A model generated the notes under the pieces. That model had not been told where the DNA came from and made no database searches. It saw only the letters and a list, made by a program, of their open reading frames with translations. A stretch of DNA of 50,570 bases from contig JAMOLT010000005.1 of assembly GCA_027068915.1 (NCBI GenBank), positions 1-50,570 on the forward strand, written 5' to 3'. Each line of letters starts with the position of its first letter. Position 1 is the first letter of the stretch. This document shows, piece by piece, positions 43,477 through 50,570 of the stretch. A program made the translations under genes and the position numbers. The stretch is from Sedimenticola sp. (GTDB lineage: Bacteria > Pseudomonadota > Gammaproteobacteria > Chromatiales > Chromatiaceae).

Positions 43477-44747
43477 TTAATCATAGCGTTTTTCAGTGCA
43501 TCAGCAACGGTGTGAAAGGAGCCGAAAACCACTACCCTGTCTCCTGTGGCAGCCTCCCTGGCCACTGCCTGCATCGCTTTTTCCACGGTCGCATGTGTCT
43601 TCAGAGAGAAAGCTCCCGGCATCTTCCTCGCCACCTTGGCAAGCATTTCTGCCGTCTGGCCCCGGTCGTTCCCAATGGTGGCCAAATGCCATTCCTGCAC
43701 CTGTTCCTGCATCAACCCCAGTACAGCGGCAACATCTTTGCCACGCAGCATGCCCAGTACGGCCAAAGTGCGTCCAGGTATGGGGCTTTCCCGCAACCGG
43801 CGCTGCAATGCCCCTACAGCATGAGGGTTGTGCGCCACATCCAGAACCCACTGTACGCCATCCATTTCCAGCACTTGTTGCCTGCCGGACAAGCTAACCG
43901 ATTCCAGACCCTGGCGAATGGCGGTCTGGCTCACGGGGATACGGTGAGAAAGCACTTCAAAAGCCATCAGAACAGCAGCGGCATTGTCCAGTTGATGCTG
44001 GCCGGGCAAGGCGGGATACGGCAAGTCACGCAGCGACCGTGCTGAACCGTGCCAGCTCCAGTGCCCCTTCTCCTCTTCTGAGCGAAAATCCCGGCCATTC
44101 ACATGCAGCCTGGTTTTCCGCTTCTCCGCCTCCCTGGCGATACTCCCGGGCATATCCCTGCCGGAAAACACTGCTGGCTTTCCCGAACGAAAGATCCCGG
44201 CTTTCTCTCTGCCGATGCTTTCCCTGTCGTTGCCCAGCCATTCCTGGTGATCCAGGGCGATGCTGGTAATCATGGCCAGATCCGCATCGATGATGTTCAC
44301 CGCATCCAGGCGACCTCCCAACCCGACCTCCAGGAGCACCACATCCGGCATGTCCCGGGAAAAAATATACAGGGCTGCCAGGGTGCCGTATTCAAAATAG
44401 GTAAGAGGAATGTCTGCCCTGGCTTCGTCGATAGCCTGGAAAGCCTCGACGATCTTCTCATCAGAAACAGGTATGCCATCGAGACGGATACGCTCGTTGT
44501 AACACAGCAAATGGGGGGATGTATAACTGCCGGCGCTGTAGCCCGCCTGCCCGAGTATGGCTTCGAACAGGGCAACGGTGGAGCCTTTGCCGTTGGTGCC
44601 CGCAATGCTGATCACCGTGCTGGAGGTGAGATCCGGAGGGATGAGTTTTTGCCAAACCTGCTGCGCCCGCTCCAGTCCCAGATCAATGGTTTTCGGGTTG
44701 AGGCCTTCCTGCCAGTTCAGCCAGTCATCCAGCCGGGTAAATTTCAC
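43455..44747 (-). CDS. folC: Bifunctional folylpolyglutamate/dihydrofolate synthase
   Basis: 430 residues from a GTG at 44747 with GAGGAA 6 bases upstream. The P-loop is ISIAGTNGKGSTVALFEA; DALEVGLGGRLDAVN-type VVLLEVGLGGRLDAVNIID and VLDVAHNPHAVGAL are the conserved synthase motifs, and VVFGSFHTVADAL marks the normal C-terminus. The final residues KEVLIKS and the stop are encoded by the end of the MITE-like element at 43237-43476, so the natural end was probably replaced. It adds glutamate to folates. Follows accD by 21 bases. Confidence 0.94.
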   Translation of the reverse strand: MKFTRLDDWLNWQEGLNPKTIDLGLERAQQVWQKLIPPDLTSSTVISIAGTNGKGSTVALFEAILGQAGYSAGSYTSPHLLCYNERIRLDGIPVSDEKIVEAFQAIDEARADIPLTYFEYGTLAALYIFSRDMPDVVLLEVGLGGRLDAVNIIDADLAMITSIALDHQEWLGNDRESIGREKAGIFRSGKPAVFSGRDMPGSIAREAEKRKTRLHVNGRDFRSEEEKGHWSWHGSARSLRDLPYPALPGQHQLDNAAAVLMAFEVLSHRIPVSQTAIRQGLESVSLSGRQQVLEMDGVQWVLDVAHNPHAVGALQRRLRESPIPGRTLAVLGMLRGKDVAAVLGLMQEQVQEWHLATIGNDRGQTAEMLAKVARKMPGAFSLKTHATVEKAMQAVAREAATGDRVVVFGSFHTVADALKNAMIKEVLIKS

Positions 44748-44768
44748 GCCGGGTTCCTCAGCAGTAGA

Positions 44769-45632
44769 TCAGGAGCAAGCAGCAGCGTGGTTCAGGATAC
44801 CCAATACATTATGCAGCCGCTCGCGCATCTGCTCCCGCGGCACGATCATGTCGATCGCACCGTGTTCGAGAAGAAATTCACTGCGCTGAAAACCTTCTGG
44901 CAGTTTTTCCCGCACCGTCTGTTCGATAACCCGTGGCCCGGCAAAACCGATGAGGGCACCGGGTTCGGCCACATTCACATCGCCGAGCATGGCCAGACTG
45001 GCGGACACGCCTCCCATGGTCGGATCGGTCATGACGGAGATAAAGGGAACACCCTTGTCCGCCATGCGTTTGAGCACCGCAGATGTTTTGGCCATTTGAA
45101 ACAGCGAGAACAGGGATTCCTGCATACGTGCGCCGCCACTGGCAGAAAAACAAACATAGGGAATGCGCTTCTCCAGCGCGATATTGGCGCCCCGCACAAA
45201 GCGCTCACCCACCACGGAACCCATGGATCCGCCCATAAACCTGAACTCGAAGGCGGCCGCCACCAGATCCATGCCCTTGAGTTTGCCGCGCATGACGATC
45301 AATGCATCTTTTTCTTCCGTGGCTTTTTGCGCCGCCGTGAGACGATCTTTGTATTTCTTGCTGTCTTTGAACTTCAGCGGATCTTCCGCCTGAAGGTCTG
45401 CGGCAATCTCTTCCCTTGACTCCTTGTCCAGAAACAACTCCAGACGGCGCCGCGCACCAATGCGATTGTGATGCCCGCATTTTGGGCAGACATCCATGTT
45501 TCTTTCCATCTCCGCACGATACAAAATAGCGCCACAGCCAGGGCATTTGTTCCACAGGCCTTCGGGCACGGCTTTCTTGGCGCTGCCTTCGGTGCGGATA
45601 ACACTGGGGAGAAGTTTGTCAAACCAGCTCAT
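44769..45632 (-). CDS. accD: Acetyl-CoA carboxylase carboxyltransferase subunit beta
   Basis: 287 residues from the ATG at 45632 ([12 protein letters not shown]), preceded by GAGGT. The zinc finger cysteines are C30, C33, C49 and C52 (CPGC and CPKC). The crotonase-like core shows [36 protein letters not shown] and [16 protein letters not shown]. With AccA it transfers CO2 from biotin to acetyl-CoA, starting fatty acid synthesis. It lies between trpA and folC, as in Pseudomonas. Confidence 0.96.
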   Translation of the reverse strand: MSWFDKLLPSVIRTEGSAKKAVPEGLWNKCPGCGAILYRAEMERNMDVCPKCGHHNRIGARRRLELFLDKESREEIAADLQAEDPLKFKDSKKYKDRLTAAQKATEEKDALIVMRGKLKGMDLVAAAFEFRFMGGSMGSVVGERFVRGANIALEKRIPYVCFSASGGARMQESLFSLFQMAKTSAVLKRMADKGVPFISVMTDPTMGGVSASLAMLGDVNVAEPGALIGFAGPRVIEQTVREKLPEGFQRSEFLLEHGAIDMIVPREQMRERLHNVLGILNHAAACS

Positions 45633-45662
45633 GGGATACCTCAAATGATTCGGAAACAGCGC

Positions 45663-46469
45663 TCAGACGGCATCCATGGCCGTGCGCATTTCCTGAAGCA
45701 ATTGCTTAAGTTCTGCGCCTATCTTATCAGGTTTGCTGATATTTGCCTCTATTCTGGAAACCAGGGCGCTGCCCACCACCACCGCATCGGCAATTTTTGC
45801 CATGGCAGCAGCCATGGAGGCATCCTTGATGCCAAAACCCACGCCCAGGGGCATATCGGTTACATCCCGGATTTCCTTGAGCTTTGCCGCCACTTCCTCC
45901 AGCACCAGATTGGCGGAACCGGTTACACCTTTCAGGGAGACATAATAAACAAACCCGCTGGCGGCATCGGCGATCATTTCCAGGCGCCGGCGATGGCTGG
46001 TGGGTGCGGCCAGAAAAACCGCATCCAGCGCTTCTGCACGCAGCGCCCGCACCAAGCCATGGCTTTCCTCGGGGGGAACATCCACCGTCAGAGCGCCATC
46101 CACGCCGGCCTTCGCCGCGCTGCGGGCAAAGGCTTCATACCCCATAACCTCGATGGGATTGAGATAGCCCATGAGAATGACCGGCGTGTGGTCATTGGTT
46201 TGGCGGAAGGCTTCGACCATGCCGAACACGTCGCGCAGGGATACATGATGTTCCAGCGCCCGCTCGCTGGCGCGCTGGATCACGGGGCCATCAGCCATGG
46301 GATCGGAAAATGGCACACCAAGCTCGATGATGTCCGCCCCGGCTTCCACCAGGTCATGCATGAATCCGACGGTCAGATCGGGATGTGGATCCCCAGCAGT
46401 AATAAAGGGCAGCAGGGCGGTGCGCCCCTGGGCCTTGAGATCGGCAAAACAGCCGGCAATGCGACTCAT
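45663..46469 (-). CDS. trpA: Tryptophan synthase alpha chain
   Basis: 268 residues. Catalytic Glu and Asp occur in [17 protein letters not shown] and [33 protein letters not shown] and [10 protein letters not shown] complete the barrel. It splits indole-3-glycerol phosphate and passes indole to TrpB. The ATG overlaps the trpB stop (ATGA). Confidence 0.96.
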   Translation of the reverse strand: MSRIAGCFADLKAQGRTALLPFITAGDPHPDLTVGFMHDLVEAGADIIELGVPFSDPMADGPVIQRASERALEHHVSLRDVFGMVEAFRQTNDHTPVILMGYLNPIEVMGYEAFARSAAKAGVDGALTVDVPPEESHGLVRALRAEALDAVFLAAPTSHRRRLEMIADAASGFVYYVSLKGVTGSANLVLEEVAAKLKEIRDVTDMPLGVGFGIKDASMAAAMAKIADAVVVGSALVSRIEANISKPDKIGAELKQLLQEMRTAMDAV

Positions 46470-47656
46470 ATTTCTATTCCCTCGATGGCTGCGACGGTAT
46501 GCATATCCTTGTCCCCTCTTCCGGAAAGGTTTACCAGTACTTTCTGATCCGGATTCATGGTTGCGGCCAACTGCAACGCATAGGCAACGGCATGGCTGGA
46601 TTCCAGGGCGGGGATGATGCCCTCGGTGCGGGTGAGCAGATGGAAGGCGGCCAGGGCTTCCTGATCATCGATGGCCACATAGTTGGCACGACCCATGTCC
46701 TTCAGCCAGGCGTGCTCCGGACCAACCCCGGGGTAGTCCAGCCCGGCGGAAATGGAATGGGTTTCGATGATCTGCCCATCCTTGTCTTCCATGAGATAGG
46801 TGCGGTTGCCATGCAGCACACCGGGAGATCCGGCACACAAAGGCGCTGCATGATGTCCGGTTTCCAGGCCGTCTCCAGCCGCTTCCACACCATAAATTGC
46901 CACTCCTTCATCTTCCAGGAAGGGATGGAACAAGCCGATGGCGTTGGAACCACCACCCACGCAGGCCACCAGAGCATCCGGCAGGCCACCGCTCATATCC
47001 TGAATCTGCTGGCGCGCCTCGCGGCCGATGATGGTCTGAAAGTCCCGCACCATGGCAGGATAGGGATGGGGCCCCGCTACGGTGCCAATGATGTAGAAGG
47101 TGTCATCGACCGTTGCCACCCAGTCACGCATGGCTTCATTGAGCGCATCCTTGAGCGTCCTGGAACCGGAAGATACAGGTCGCACTTCAGCACCAAGAAG
47201 ACGCATGCGGTACACATTGGCTTCCTGGCGAGCCACATCCACCTCGCCCATGTATACCACGCATTCCAAACCCAGGCGGGCGGCAACCGTAGCCGTGGCC
47301 ACACCATGCTGCCCTGCCCCGGTCTCGGCAATGATACGGCGCTTGCCCATGCGCTTGGCCAGCAGAGCCTGGCCGATGGTGTTATTGACCTTGTGGGCGC
47401 CGGTGTGGTTCAGATCCTCGCGCTTGAGATAGATCTGCGCACCACCATTTTCCCGGCTCAGGCGCTGTGCGTGGTAGATGGGGGACGGACGGCCCACATA
47501 GTGTTGCAGATCGGCGTCCAGTTCTGCGAGAAAATCCGGATCAGCCAGATATTTCTCATAGGCCTGGCGCAGTTCCTGCAATGCCTCCATGAGGGTTTCC
47601 GCCACGAATATGCCGCCATAAGGGCCGAAATGCCCACGCTCGTCGGGCATATTCAT
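46466..47656 (-). CDS. trpB: Tryptophan synthase beta chain
   Basis: 396 residues if the ATG at 47656 is used ([15 protein letters not shown]); ATG 47650 or a GTG at 47686 inside trpF are alternatives, and none has an ideal ribosome site, so coupling to trpF is likely. PLP lysine K89 is in [35 protein letters not shown] and [15 protein letters not shown] are hallmarks. It joins indole and serine into tryptophan. Confidence 0.95.
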   Translation of the reverse strand: MNMPDERGHFGPYGGIFVAETLMEALQELRQAYEKYLADPDFLAELDADLQHYVGRPSPIYHAQRLSRENGGAQIYLKREDLNHTGAHKVNNTIGQALLAKRMGKRRIIAETGAGQHGVATATVAARLGLECVVYMGEVDVARQEANVYRMRLLGAEVRPVSSGSRTLKDALNEAMRDWVATVDDTFYIIGTVAGPHPYPAMVRDFQTIIGREARQQIQDMSGGLPDALVACVGGGSNAIGLFHPFLEDEGVAIYGVEAAGDGLETGHHAAPLCAGSPGVLHGNRTYLMEDKDGQIIETHSISAGLDYPGVGPEHAWLKDMGRANYVAIDDQEALAAFHLLTRTEGIIPALESSHAVAYALQLAATMNPDQKVLVNLSGRGDKDMHTVAAIEGIEI

Positions 47657-47663
47657 GAATGAT

Positions 47664-48287
47664 TCATTTTTCTCCAAGTTCCACACCTCGCATGAATTGC
47701 TCTATCTTTTCCTGATCTTTGACTCCCTTCGAAATTTCCACACCCCCGCTTACATCCACGGCATAGGGGCGTACGCTGCGCACTGCCGAGGAGACATTCC
47801 CTGCGTCCAGGCCACCGGCCAGAATGATGCGACCGGCCAACTCAACCGGGATACGTTTCCAGTCAAAACCCTCACCAGTGCCACCGGGGATTCCGGGCTT
47901 GTAAGCATCCAGCAACAGTGCCGCAGCACCCTGATAATCCCGGCTCATCTGCATCAGATCCACATCGTCTTTCATGCGTATGGCCTTGATCCAGGGGCGT
48001 CCATGTTGGGCGCAGTACGCCGGGATTTCGTTGCCGTGAAACTGGATCCGGTCGATCCTCAGGTTCTGCACCACTTCCGCAATACGCTCTCTGTCCGCAT
48101 CCACGAACAAGGCGACAGTGGTTACAAATGGGGGAAGTTCCGCCACGATGCGCCTGGCCTGCTCCACGTCGATATACCTTGGACTGGGTGGGTAAAACAC
48201 AAAGCCCAGGGCATCGGCGCCGGCATTTACAGCCGCCATGGCATCTTCCAAACGGGTGATGCCGCAGATTTTGACTCGGGTTCGCAT
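47664..48287 (-). CDS. trpF: Phosphoribosylanthranilate isomerase
   Basis: 207 residues. [13 protein letters not shown] supplies the catalytic Cys, and [23 protein letters not shown] the catalytic Asp and phosphate loop. [18 protein letters not shown] is the second phosphate-binding segment. It catalyses the third step in tryptophan synthesis. As in Pseudomonas, trpF stands between truA and trpB as a separate gene, not fused to trpC. Confidence 0.95.
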   Translation of the reverse strand: MRTRVKICGITRLEDAMAAVNAGADALGFVFYPPSPRYIDVEQARRIVAELPPFVTTVALFVDADRERIAEVVQNLRIDRIQFHGNEIPAYCAQHGRPWIKAIRMKDDVDLMQMSRDYQGAAALLLDAYKPGIPGGTGEGFDWKRIPVELAGRIILAGGLDAGNVSSAVRSVRPYAVDVSGGVEISKGVKDQEKIEQFMRGVELGEK

Positions 48288-48296
48288 AGGGCGGGA

Positions 48297-49085
48297 TTAT
48301 ACCATCAGCAAGCCGGAATCCCGGGTATTCGCGGGTATTTCGTATTCTGCATCATAGTCCACCTGATGGAAATACAGGCCGTCCGCCGCGGCCGTCATGC
48401 CCCCCAGCCTCCTGTCTCTGTGCACCAGGACTTCCCCGGCCCAATCCGGATCACGCTCTCCCGAGCCGATGGCGATGAGCACACCGGCAATGTTTCTCAC
48501 CATATGGTGCAAAAAACCATCCGCATGGACTTCCATGATCACGAAATCACCATGGCGGCTTACGGTTAATGAATGCAGATTTCTTACCGGGCTTTTCGCC
48601 TGGCAGCGCACGGTGCGGTAACTGGTGAAATCGTGCCTGCCCCGCAGCATTTGTCCTGCCTGGTGCATTAGTACGGCATTCAGGGGGCGATGTATCCAGG
48701 TCGCCAGGCCGGAAAGGATTGCAGGACGGCTCATGCGATTCAAAATGAAATAGCGGTAGGTTCGCCCACGGGCGGAAAAACGCGCATGGAACTCCTGAGG
48801 CACCTCTTTCGCCCAGAGTACGCTGACATCTGCGGGTAACTTGATATTGGCACCCATTACCCAACCATGCGGGGGGCGCACGGCATCTGTATCAAAATGA
48901 ATAACCTGTGCATCGGCATGTACGCCCGTGTCCGTACGGCCTGCAGCAAAAACCTGAACCTTATGATCCGCCACAGAGGAAAGCGCCTGTTCCACTGCCA
49001 GCTGTATGCTGCGTACGCCACTCTTCTGGGTCTGCCAGCCATGAAAGCGGCTACCATTGTATTCAATCCCCAGTGCAATTCTCAC
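48297..49085 (-). CDS. truA: tRNA pseudouridine(38-40) synthase
   Basis: 262 residues starting with GTG at 49085, with GGAGG 4 bases upstream. The catalytic Asp is D52 in AAGRTDTGVHADAQV; YRYFILNRMSRPAI and GFLHHMVRNIAGVLI are TruA-specific. It modifies the anticodon arm of many tRNAs. It lies 9 bases before trpF and is separated from fimV by a strong terminator. Confidence 0.96.
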   Translation of the reverse strand: MRIALGIEYNGSRFHGWQTQKSGVRSIQLAVEQALSSVADHKVQVFAAGRTDTGVHADAQVIHFDTDAVRPPHGWVMGANIKLPADVSVLWAKEVPQEFHARFSARGRTYRYFILNRMSRPAILSGLATWIHRPLNAVLMHQAGQMLRGRHDFTSYRTVRCQAKSPVRNLHSLTVSRHGDFVIMEVHADGFLHHMVRNIAGVLIAIGSGERDPDWAGEVLVHRDRRLGGMTAAADGLYFHQVDYDAEYEIPANTRDSGLLMV

Positions 49086-49115
49086 TTTTCCTCCAAGACC
49101 GGCAGCCGGACTAGC

Positions 49116-49141
49116 AAAAATAAGGGCGCCGAAGCGCCCTT
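49116..49141 (-). terminator. Terminator between fimV and truA, with UUCG tetraloop
   Basis: On the minus strand AAGGGCGC and GCGCCCTT pair over a TTCG loop, followed by ATTTTT. The stem lies about 25 bases after the fimV stop. UUCG is an especially stable tetraloop. Confidence 0.88.
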
Positions 49142-49165
49142 TAGGAAGTATTCGATACAGAAAAA

Positions 49166-50570
49166 TCAGTCTTTGAGCTGATCCAGCAACTGCAAAGCCA
49201 GGTCTTTTTGTTCCGGTGTGCCGTCTTCCTCGACTTCCTGGAGAATTCCACGGGCGCCGTCAGCATCACCGATTTCCATAAATGCCTTGGCAAGCTCCAG
49301 CTTGGTTTCTACTTCATCACCAATAACGGAATCCTCGCCAACAGACACTTCCAGATCGTCTTCCAGCCCGGAAATCTGGCTGTCCGGGGTAATCTCTTCA
49401 TCCAGATTGGAGAAGCGATCGTCTTCCAGGTCCAGGGGTTCATCCAGTATCTGCGAATCCGCCATGACCCCTTCAAGGTCACCGGAAAGGTCAGCCAGCG
49501 CCTCATCCAGATTCGTGGTACCCACCTCCAGATCACCCAGATCATTGATATCGAGCATTTCCGTGTGCAATTCCGTTTCCGACAAGGCCTGGTTATCTGC
49601 GCTTGCCAGCTGGTCTGTGCTGATGCTGTCATCAGATTTTCCGGAAGCGCTGCCTTCTTCGGTCTGCAGGCTGGAAAAATCCAGATCCAGTTCACTAAAG
49701 CCTTCCACGGACTCGCTGTCTACACTCAAGGCAGAGTCCACTTCCTCGGCCAGGGTGCTCAAATCCAGAGACAACTCGCTGTCGTCCCCTGCATAGTCAG
49801 TCGCCTCTGTCGCCGCAGCGGCAGTAGCAGCAACGGCAGCGGAAACACCGGCGATAAACAGCGGATTCGTCTTGTCCAGATCCTTGCCCATGGTCTGGAT
49901 GTGCTCCCAGGCCTTGGGATCTTCCTCATGCTGGCCACTCTGCACCATTTCTTCCGCAAGGGAAGCAAAGGCATCCTTCTTCTGCGTGGCATAATAGACT
50001 TCCAGCATTTTGTATTTCACTGCCGCTGAGTCATTCCCCGTCGCCATCGCCTCGCGCAGGATTTCCTCCGCCTGCTGGTAACGGCCATAGGCGATATATA
50101 CATCTGCCTCCGAGACCGGATCCACCTCTGCGGTATCTTCCTGCAACCCTTTAAATTCCTCTGTGGAGTATTCACTCAGGAAAGAGGTATCACCAACGGA
50201 TCCCGCCGCCATACTGTCTGCAACGGTATCGGTCAGGCTGGACTCATCTTCCAGCAGAATACTTTCCTGATCAACAGATTGCTCCCTCATTTGCGAGGCC
50301 GGCATTACAGACCTGCCGGAATTCTTCTTTCTTCTGCCAAAAACCAGGGCCAGTAATGCCAGGAAAAACGCACCGCCACCCGCAGCAGCCAGTTGCCAGT
50401 TCTCCTGCACCCAGGCCAGCGCGGCATCCACCAGAGAGAGCTTTGCAGGTGTCTCCGGAGCTTTTGCAACGGGCTCAGGGGCTGGCTGCGGCTCTTCCTC
50501 AACCACTGCCGGCTCTGAATCAGCCACTACTTCCTCTTCTGCGGCAGCAATTTCCTCGACTGGCTCCTCG
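49166..50570 (-). CDS. fimV: FimV/HubP-like protein, C-terminal part (runs off the window)
   Basis: 467 residues are visible; the reading frame is open to the right edge. A Glu/Pro-rich stretch precedes a membrane helix (WQLAAAGGGAFFLALLALVFG, near 50340-50400). The cytosolic part is very acidic with Asp/Ser/Leu-rich repeats, begins with a TPR-like segment (VDPVSEADVYIAYGRYQQAEEIL) and ends with TKLELAKAFMEIGDADGARGIL-type sequence, the FimV C-terminal domain. FimV links polar peptidoglycan to type IV pilus assembly and polar signalling. The LysM-bearing N-terminus is outside the window. Upstream of truA as in Pseudomonas. Confidence 0.93.
   Translation of the reverse strand, partial: EEPVEEIAAAEEEVVADSEPAVVEEEPQPAPEPVAKAPETPAKLSLVDAALAWVQENWQLAAAGGGAFFLALLALVFGRRKKNSGRSVMPASQMREQSVDQESILLEDESSLTDTVADSMAAGSVGDTSFLSEYSTEEFKGLQEDTAEVDPVSEADVYIAYGRYQQAEEILREAMATGNDSAAVKYKMLEVYYATQKKDAFASLAEEMVQSGQHEEDPKAWEHIQTMGKDLDKTNPLFIAGVSAAVAATAAAATEATDYAGDDSELSLDLSTLAEEVDSALSVDSESVEGFSELDLDFSSLQTEEGSASGKSDDSISTDQLASADNQALSETELHTEMLDINDLGDLEVGTTNLDEALADLSGDLEGVMADSQILDEPLDLEDDRFSNLDEEITPDSQISGLEDDLEVSVGEDSVIGDEVETKLELAKAFMEIGDADGARGILQEVEEDGTPEQKDLALQLLDQLKD

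Noticed and set aside
1-50570. CRISPR array, prophage, complete insertion sequence or biosynthetic gene cluster
   Set aside because: No regularly spaced repeats, no transposase, integrase, phage structural or synthase genes were found on either strand.

Overview
The window reads as a chromosomal segment of a gammaproteobacterium with GC around the mid-50s percent (by eye), and most of it is core genome. Several gene orders match those I know from Pseudomonas and from Chromatiales-type gammaproteobacteria: rpoE-rseA-rseB-rseC-mucD followed by lepA-lepB-DUF4845-rnc-era-recO-pdxJ; nadB divergent from rpoE; fimV-truA-trpF-trpB-trpA-accD-folC-dedD-cvpA-purF-metZ; and cysM-rlmD next to a GacS/BarA kinase. 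I see no prophage, no CRISPR array, no complete insertion sequence and no rRNA. One tRNA gene, tRNA-Val(GAC), is present. Genus cannot be fixed from the sequence alone.

Layout. 1-2,415 (minus): the DNA-damage mutasome imuA-imuB-dnaE2 (dnaE2 runs off the left edge), preceded by a GAAC-N7-GAAC direct repeat resembling the SOS box of Alphaproteobacteria. 2,490-9,128 (minus): a heavy-metal RND efflux operon czcC-czcB-czcA with a DUF3240 gene and a DUF6544 gene. 9,311-11,619 (plus, divergent): a PepSY protein, an OmpR-type regulator and a PhoQ-like kinase, probably the metal-sensing control of the pump. 11,662-12,608 (minus): a Xre/MbcA-RES toxin-antitoxin pair with a clear promoter and palindromic operators. 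12,974-13,154: tRNA-Val with promoter and terminator. 13,292-14,602 (plus): an APC-family permease enclosed by a 51-bp inverted repeat that contains its ribosome binding site and start codon.

14,730-21,274 (minus): a compact operon cysM-rlmD-CYTH-L,D-transpeptidase-nagZ-hpt-MTI phosphorylase-META protein. It joins cysteine synthesis, rRNA methylation, peptidoglycan recycling and salvage of purine from methylthioadenosine. 21,485-24,235 (plus): the hybrid kinase GacS/BarA. 24,217-30,511 (minus): lepA to pdxJ. 30,688-34,948 (minus): the envelope-stress operon rpoE-rseABC-mucD with a good sigma-E promoter in front. 35,087-37,382 (plus): nadB and a GNAT acetyltransferase. 37,372-42,972 (minus): dedD-cvpA-purF-metZ-methyltransferase-perM. 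43,455-50,570 (minus): fimV (partial), truA, trpFBA, accD, folC.

The less ordinary content lies between genes. It comprises (i) the inverted repeat around the permease, which could support DNA inversion or 5'-3' mRNA pairing; (ii) a repeated palindrome with copies near the toxin-antitoxin locus and between hpt and the MTI phosphorylase gene; (iii) a MITE-like element of about 240 bp that supplies the last codons of folC, with a related element after rseB; and (iv) a nested inverted-repeat block after nadB. None of these is a proven new system. The permease inverted repeat and the unusual SOS box are the best leads.
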